Assembly (NCBI GenBank): GCA_914767715.1
Contig: OU612072.1
Span: 1,366,001-1,430,000, forward strand
Reading direction: 5' to 3'
Source: Membranipora membranacea
Lineage: Eukaryota; Bryozoa; Gymnolaemata; Cheilostomatida; Membraniporidae
DNA: 64,000 bases
Of the stretch, positions 60,299 to 64,000 are shown in pieces. Every line of letters begins with the position of its first letter. The stretch's first letter is position 1. Made by a program: the position numbers and the translations under genes. The notes beneath the pieces were generated by a model. That model was not told the origin of the DNA. It ran no database searches and saw only the letters and a list, made by a program, of their open reading frames with translations.

Positions 60299-61844
60299 AT
60301 GGTATTGATGGCTGTCAAGTGATTCACAAGTTTAATTGTAAAGCTTATAATGATGGTCGTAATCCATCATATTACTATCAAAATGTCACTGGAACTTGTG
60401 ATCTCAACAGTGAAGCATTTAATGCAATTAAAGGGCAGGACTGCTGTGAATATGACAAACTCTACTTAGACTGTCTTAAGAGGTAAATTAAGATTATTGA
60501 AATGCTTCATGTTAGAGAAAATGTGATAACATTAGTACTCGAGGAAGAGATCATTGTGTGTCAGTTTCTGGGGGAGTTTATACTAGGATGTTTTATATAA
60601 CTAAAACAATGTTAACGATTAAGATAGATGTCTGCTTCTGGAAATAGTCGTAGTTGGTCGTTCACAGAATTTATGCTATGAGAATTATTCTTGTCCTAGT
60701 TGTCACAACATCACAAAGACTACATATGTTGCATTGTAAGATGGATAAGATTGTGTTGAATTTGATTTCTAGGTTTAAATCAAGAACATGTAGCACTGCT
60801 CCTACGCAGACCTCACAGCCGATGCCAATGCGGGTTTATTTTGATCCCAGAATTTGCACTTATTCTTTTTGCACGACATCGTACATCCCAGAGGTATTTT
60901 ATCACAACTGCTCTACGCCTGCATTATATAGTACTCGTGATATAAGAGGAGGTTTTGAGCTTAGCTGTGATACCACTGAAATGAAACAGATAGCAAGGCC
61001 TGGAGAGAGTAGTAAAGAGTGAGTTTTCAGGACTTTCTGTATGTATTTGTGTTTTGTTTATCTTCAAATTGCTTTCCTCTCTTGCCACGGACGTCTTTTC
61101 AATGTAGGCCTATACATTTCTCTTATCTTATCATTGCAGCAAATTTTCCTTCAATTTTCAGCTGCAAGCCAGGTGAAAATCAATACCTTACAGAGATAGG
61201 AGACAATTGGGAGAATTTAATCTTGTTTGATTTTGAACCACTTTATAGAGCACAGTCGCACAGCGGCGGTCTATATTCAAAATCTCATTTTAATTTTATT
61301 ATTCTTTTGCAGTTCTTGGATTTGGATCGTATCCTGTATTTCGGTCGTAGTGCTATTTATGGGTACTTCTTTGGCTTGCTTTATTTACCGCGCATACAAA
61401 GATGATGATGGCGAAACAGGGCCCACTACAAGAAGAAGCAACACATATATTACAAGTAAGTCCTTGTTCATTAATCAGACAGTCATTGTGTGTAGACTGT
61501 AAAATAGTGCACACTCTAAACACTTTTATTTTAACACTATTTATTTAAATGGTTATATCTGTGCACACCTAATCCTATAATTATTCAGACCAATAATCAT
61601 CTACTATTGCTGTCAAATATATGCATCCATTCAACTCTCAGTGTGATCGATTCCTTTCTGTTTTTTAGACTATCCTGTACCACACACAGTCGTAAGTCGG
61701 ATTAGTTCAAGTTACCACAAAACTAGACAAAGGGAAGTCCCAAACTATGTGTCTGTAGTAAGTAAGGATCCTGTTCTCTCTATTAGTGAATCTCCTGTAA
61801 GCACGATTGGCCCACCAGGTGGTCCCAGAGCTGAGCTACTCTGA
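60299..61844 (+). CDS. Unrecognised type I membrane protein, 3' exons
   Basis: Exons: 60299-60482, 60773-61018, 61162-61254, 61313-61455 and 61669-61844, with phases 1, 2, 2, 2, 1 agreeing. The extracellular part has many cysteines (DCCEYDKLYLDCLKR, FDPRICTYSFCTTSYI, YHNCSTP) and N-glycosylation sites (NVT, NCS). The transmembrane segment is SWIWIVSCISVVVLFMGTSL, followed by ACFIYRAYKDDD and a cytoplasmic tail ending GPPGGPRAELL. No known domain was recognised. Upstream exons, including the signal peptide, are missing; the ATG at 60274 would give only MFIFFLLA, which is really the polypyrimidine tract of the acceptor. The donor at 61254 (ca|gtcgca) is weak and was chosen because it alone keeps the transmembrane frame. 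A receptor-like role is inference only. Confidence 0.6.
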
Positions 61845-61980
61845 GGCAAGGGGAAGAAGTCCCAAGCTATCAGGAGTCTGCAGACCCCGTTCCTTCTCTT
61901 CTTGAATCTTCTGTGAACCAGACTTGCCCACCTGATCAAGACAACCAACACTTCGCCACCTCCAGAATATGAAACTGTAC
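61730..61980 (+). repeat. Diverged tandem duplication across the tail-coding exon and 3' UTR
   Basis: About 90 bp starting gggaagtcccaaactatgtg recur at about 61852 as gggaagaagtcccaagctat. Both contain gatcctgtt/gaccccgttcc, gaatctcctgt/gaatcttctgt and a closing ttggcccacc/cttgcccacc. The second copy is also open (EVPSYQESADPVPSLLE) but follows the stop at 61842, so the stop may be recent, or the two copies may be alternative tails. Another frame of the second copy ends SPPPEYETVR. Confidence 0.5.
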
Positions 61981-64000
61981 GCTAGATGTTATGTCCGCCC
62001 TCGTCTGACTTTGTCTACACATTTCTTCAGAATATCTCTTTGATTCGCCAATATGAACAACATACTGTCAATCTAGATATTAGAGCAATCAGGGTGATTT
62101 ATATGTATAAAGGTTGACAGCGCTAGTATAACCTATCAGGTTCATTTAATCACAAACAGACTGTCATAAAATAGTATTTTATATTATTCAAGAAGAACAA
62201 ATCCATGACATAAACAACTCCTTTATGGTTCTTGCTAAATTGCGATAAATCCTCCTCTTAGTTCTCCCAACTTTCAGGTTTATTATATATATACTTTATA
62301 ACTGCCGATCAAAGTCAATGACAAATAAAGACCATGCATAAATAAATAAATAAAATCAAAGCAATCAGGTGTATTTATGGAAAATATCATTGTCTATAAA
62401 CGCTGTCCTATTTATGGAATGCTGATCTCGGGCTTCCAAAAATATTTTGCATGGATAATTCCTATATTCTTTAACCTTTGCAATGTATTATCTAAAACAA
62501 AGAATATCAAGATGTATATTGATATTATGTGCTTATTAAGATTACAAATCTTCAAGTGGTGTTAAAGGTTTCAAACAAGTTCTCATCGATTGATAGCAGA
62601 TTGCACCTTCTGTATAAGGAAAAAGAAAAAAATCTATTTCAGATGATTATTCAGCCAGAATTCTTGTGAAACAATTCATCCATCAGGTACTCAAACTCAG
62701 CTAAAATAGAATACCGCAGAGCAGTTTCCTGTTCCTGTTATTATTTAGCCTGTGCTCTATCATTATTACAGCAATGTCTTGGATCCTCCCCTAAACTGAA
62801 GTGTTACCCAGCTTAGAGTCAGAAACTACTTTGAGTTTTGCACCGCGTCATGCACAAAGCTGATGCTGCCTAGCATATTATTTACTACCCACTAATGCAT
62901 TGCTGCGAAACCTTGATTAAAATTAAATTTAATGGTTGCCCTTTAAACTCTACAACTCAATGATGTATCAAAAGGGAAAAAAGTGAGAACAAAGTCAATT
63001 GCCAGGTGCCTCAATACCAGATAGTGTTCTCCTGAAGGACACTGAATTAGTTACAATTTAGCATAGTATAATGAAATATGTCTATGATAGGCCAGTTACT
63101 GCTGCAATTTAAATTTGCAGACAGTGTAAATGTATGAATACCTGATTCACATAGAGTAGAATAAACGATATATCAGATTAGAATTGGCTGAATAATATAA
63201 TTTGTCTGAGCCCATGTCTATGAAAGGTTGGCCCATAGTCGAGGGTCACAGCATGCAGCCTAGCTCGATATTTCGGTCTTTGCTGGCTTGCAAACTATTG
63301 GAATAGGGCTGTCACAACTCTTATTTCGATTTTTCTCTGATTGGTCCCATGTGTTAGTTTTACTTTTAAACTTGTCACAATTTTAATATAAATTACATGA
63401 AAAAAACACACAGGACATCCACAACACAATCGTGTTACTTTATATTTTTACACTGACAGTTACCTCAAGAATTTTCATAATCATTTAAAACTTGGCATTT
63501 TTGTTGAGCAGTCACCACATATCTGGTTCAGGTCTCACTCACACGCTCTCGAGATTACACTGACAATTAATCAGATGATTTTGATTGTGTATATATGTCA
63601 TCATTCAACACACGATCTACGTGAGCATCATAGAGCATTGTAACAATGTCACAAAAGGCTGAAAGATTTCCAAGATGGCTTCCGCAAGGAACATAATTTT
63701 CCCGTTTTGTTGATACTAAATTGTAGCATTTTGCTGAGTAGGCAGGGAACACAGATGAGTTTGTTGCTTTATGTATCTTGATGTTTGACAGTGGTAGAAG
63801 ACATCATAATCCTCATCTGTTGGCACGGGTAACTTGAGGTGACAGAGGCTTGTGGTGTTTTGTTTTAAGTAGTAGGCGTTTAATTTATCAGCAAAACTGA
63901 CAATTAGATAACAACTTATCATTAAAGTCAATCACCCTGGCAGCCAAGCCGTTTGAAGACGCCTGCTTGTCTGTTTTCCTTTTTCCTAGCAAAGTTTACA
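61845..64000. other. 3' UTR and unassigned right end
   Basis: AATAAA at 62324-62329, followed by aataaataaataaa, is a probable poly(A) signal about 480 bp past the stop of the membrane-protein gene. From about 62400 to 64000 nothing recognisable was found on either strand; the short frames there show no domain or splice structure. Confidence 0.45.

Overview
The window is genomic DNA from an invertebrate animal, probably an early-branching metazoan or other marine invertebrate; the species cannot be fixed from sequence alone. Genes have many short exons with GT-AG introns. Their products (an ataxin-3 deubiquitinase, an extracellular leucine-rich-repeat receptor, ADAM metalloproteases) are animal-type families. 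The DNA is AT-rich and full of non-LTR retrotransposon relics, SINE-like inserts, palindromic DNA-transposon derivatives and minisatellites. Nothing points to bacteria, organelles or viruses.

Layout. 1-2408 (minus): 5' end of an LRR receptor gene (signal peptide exon plus LRR exons) that runs off the left edge. 3284-3535: U2 snRNA-derived repeat. 6417-13210 (minus): ataxin-3 gene, six exons found by matching the Josephin domain and a ubiquitin-interacting motif, with introns holding 26-bp, 37-bp (about 60 copies) and 13-bp tandem arrays. 13211-19717: gene-poor, with LINE relics and hairpins. 19718-29450 (plus): complete 8-exon ADAM metalloprotease gene (ADAM A, 759 aa). 29451-38498: gene-poor, with LINE relics, dispersed repeats and a tRNA-type SINE. 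38499-52753 (minus): complete 8-exon ADAM paralogue (ADAM B, 764 aa). 52754-60298: gene-poor, with LINE, hAT, SINE and MITE remnants. 60299-61844 (plus): 3' part of an unrecognised type I membrane protein gene. 61845-64000: its 3' UTR and unassigned sequence.

The main result is the convergent (tail-to-tail) ADAM pair. Both genes have seven introns at the same positions and phases (1,1,1,1,1,1,0). Exons 3 to 8 have identical lengths, and both proteins end in a transmembrane segment with the tiny tail RGR. The introns differ greatly: B has taken up a 3.1-kb satellite and a 9-bp minisatellite, and A a 2-kb foldback element. An 82-bp stretch of exon 6 is identical between the copies although its flanks have diverged, which suggests gene conversion. 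The 3.1-kb satellite in B abuts a LINE reverse-transcriptase fragment whose first bases resemble the satellite monomer, so the array may have grown from that LINE.

All gene models were assembled by eye from splice sites, reading phase and family similarity. No search or alignment program was run.
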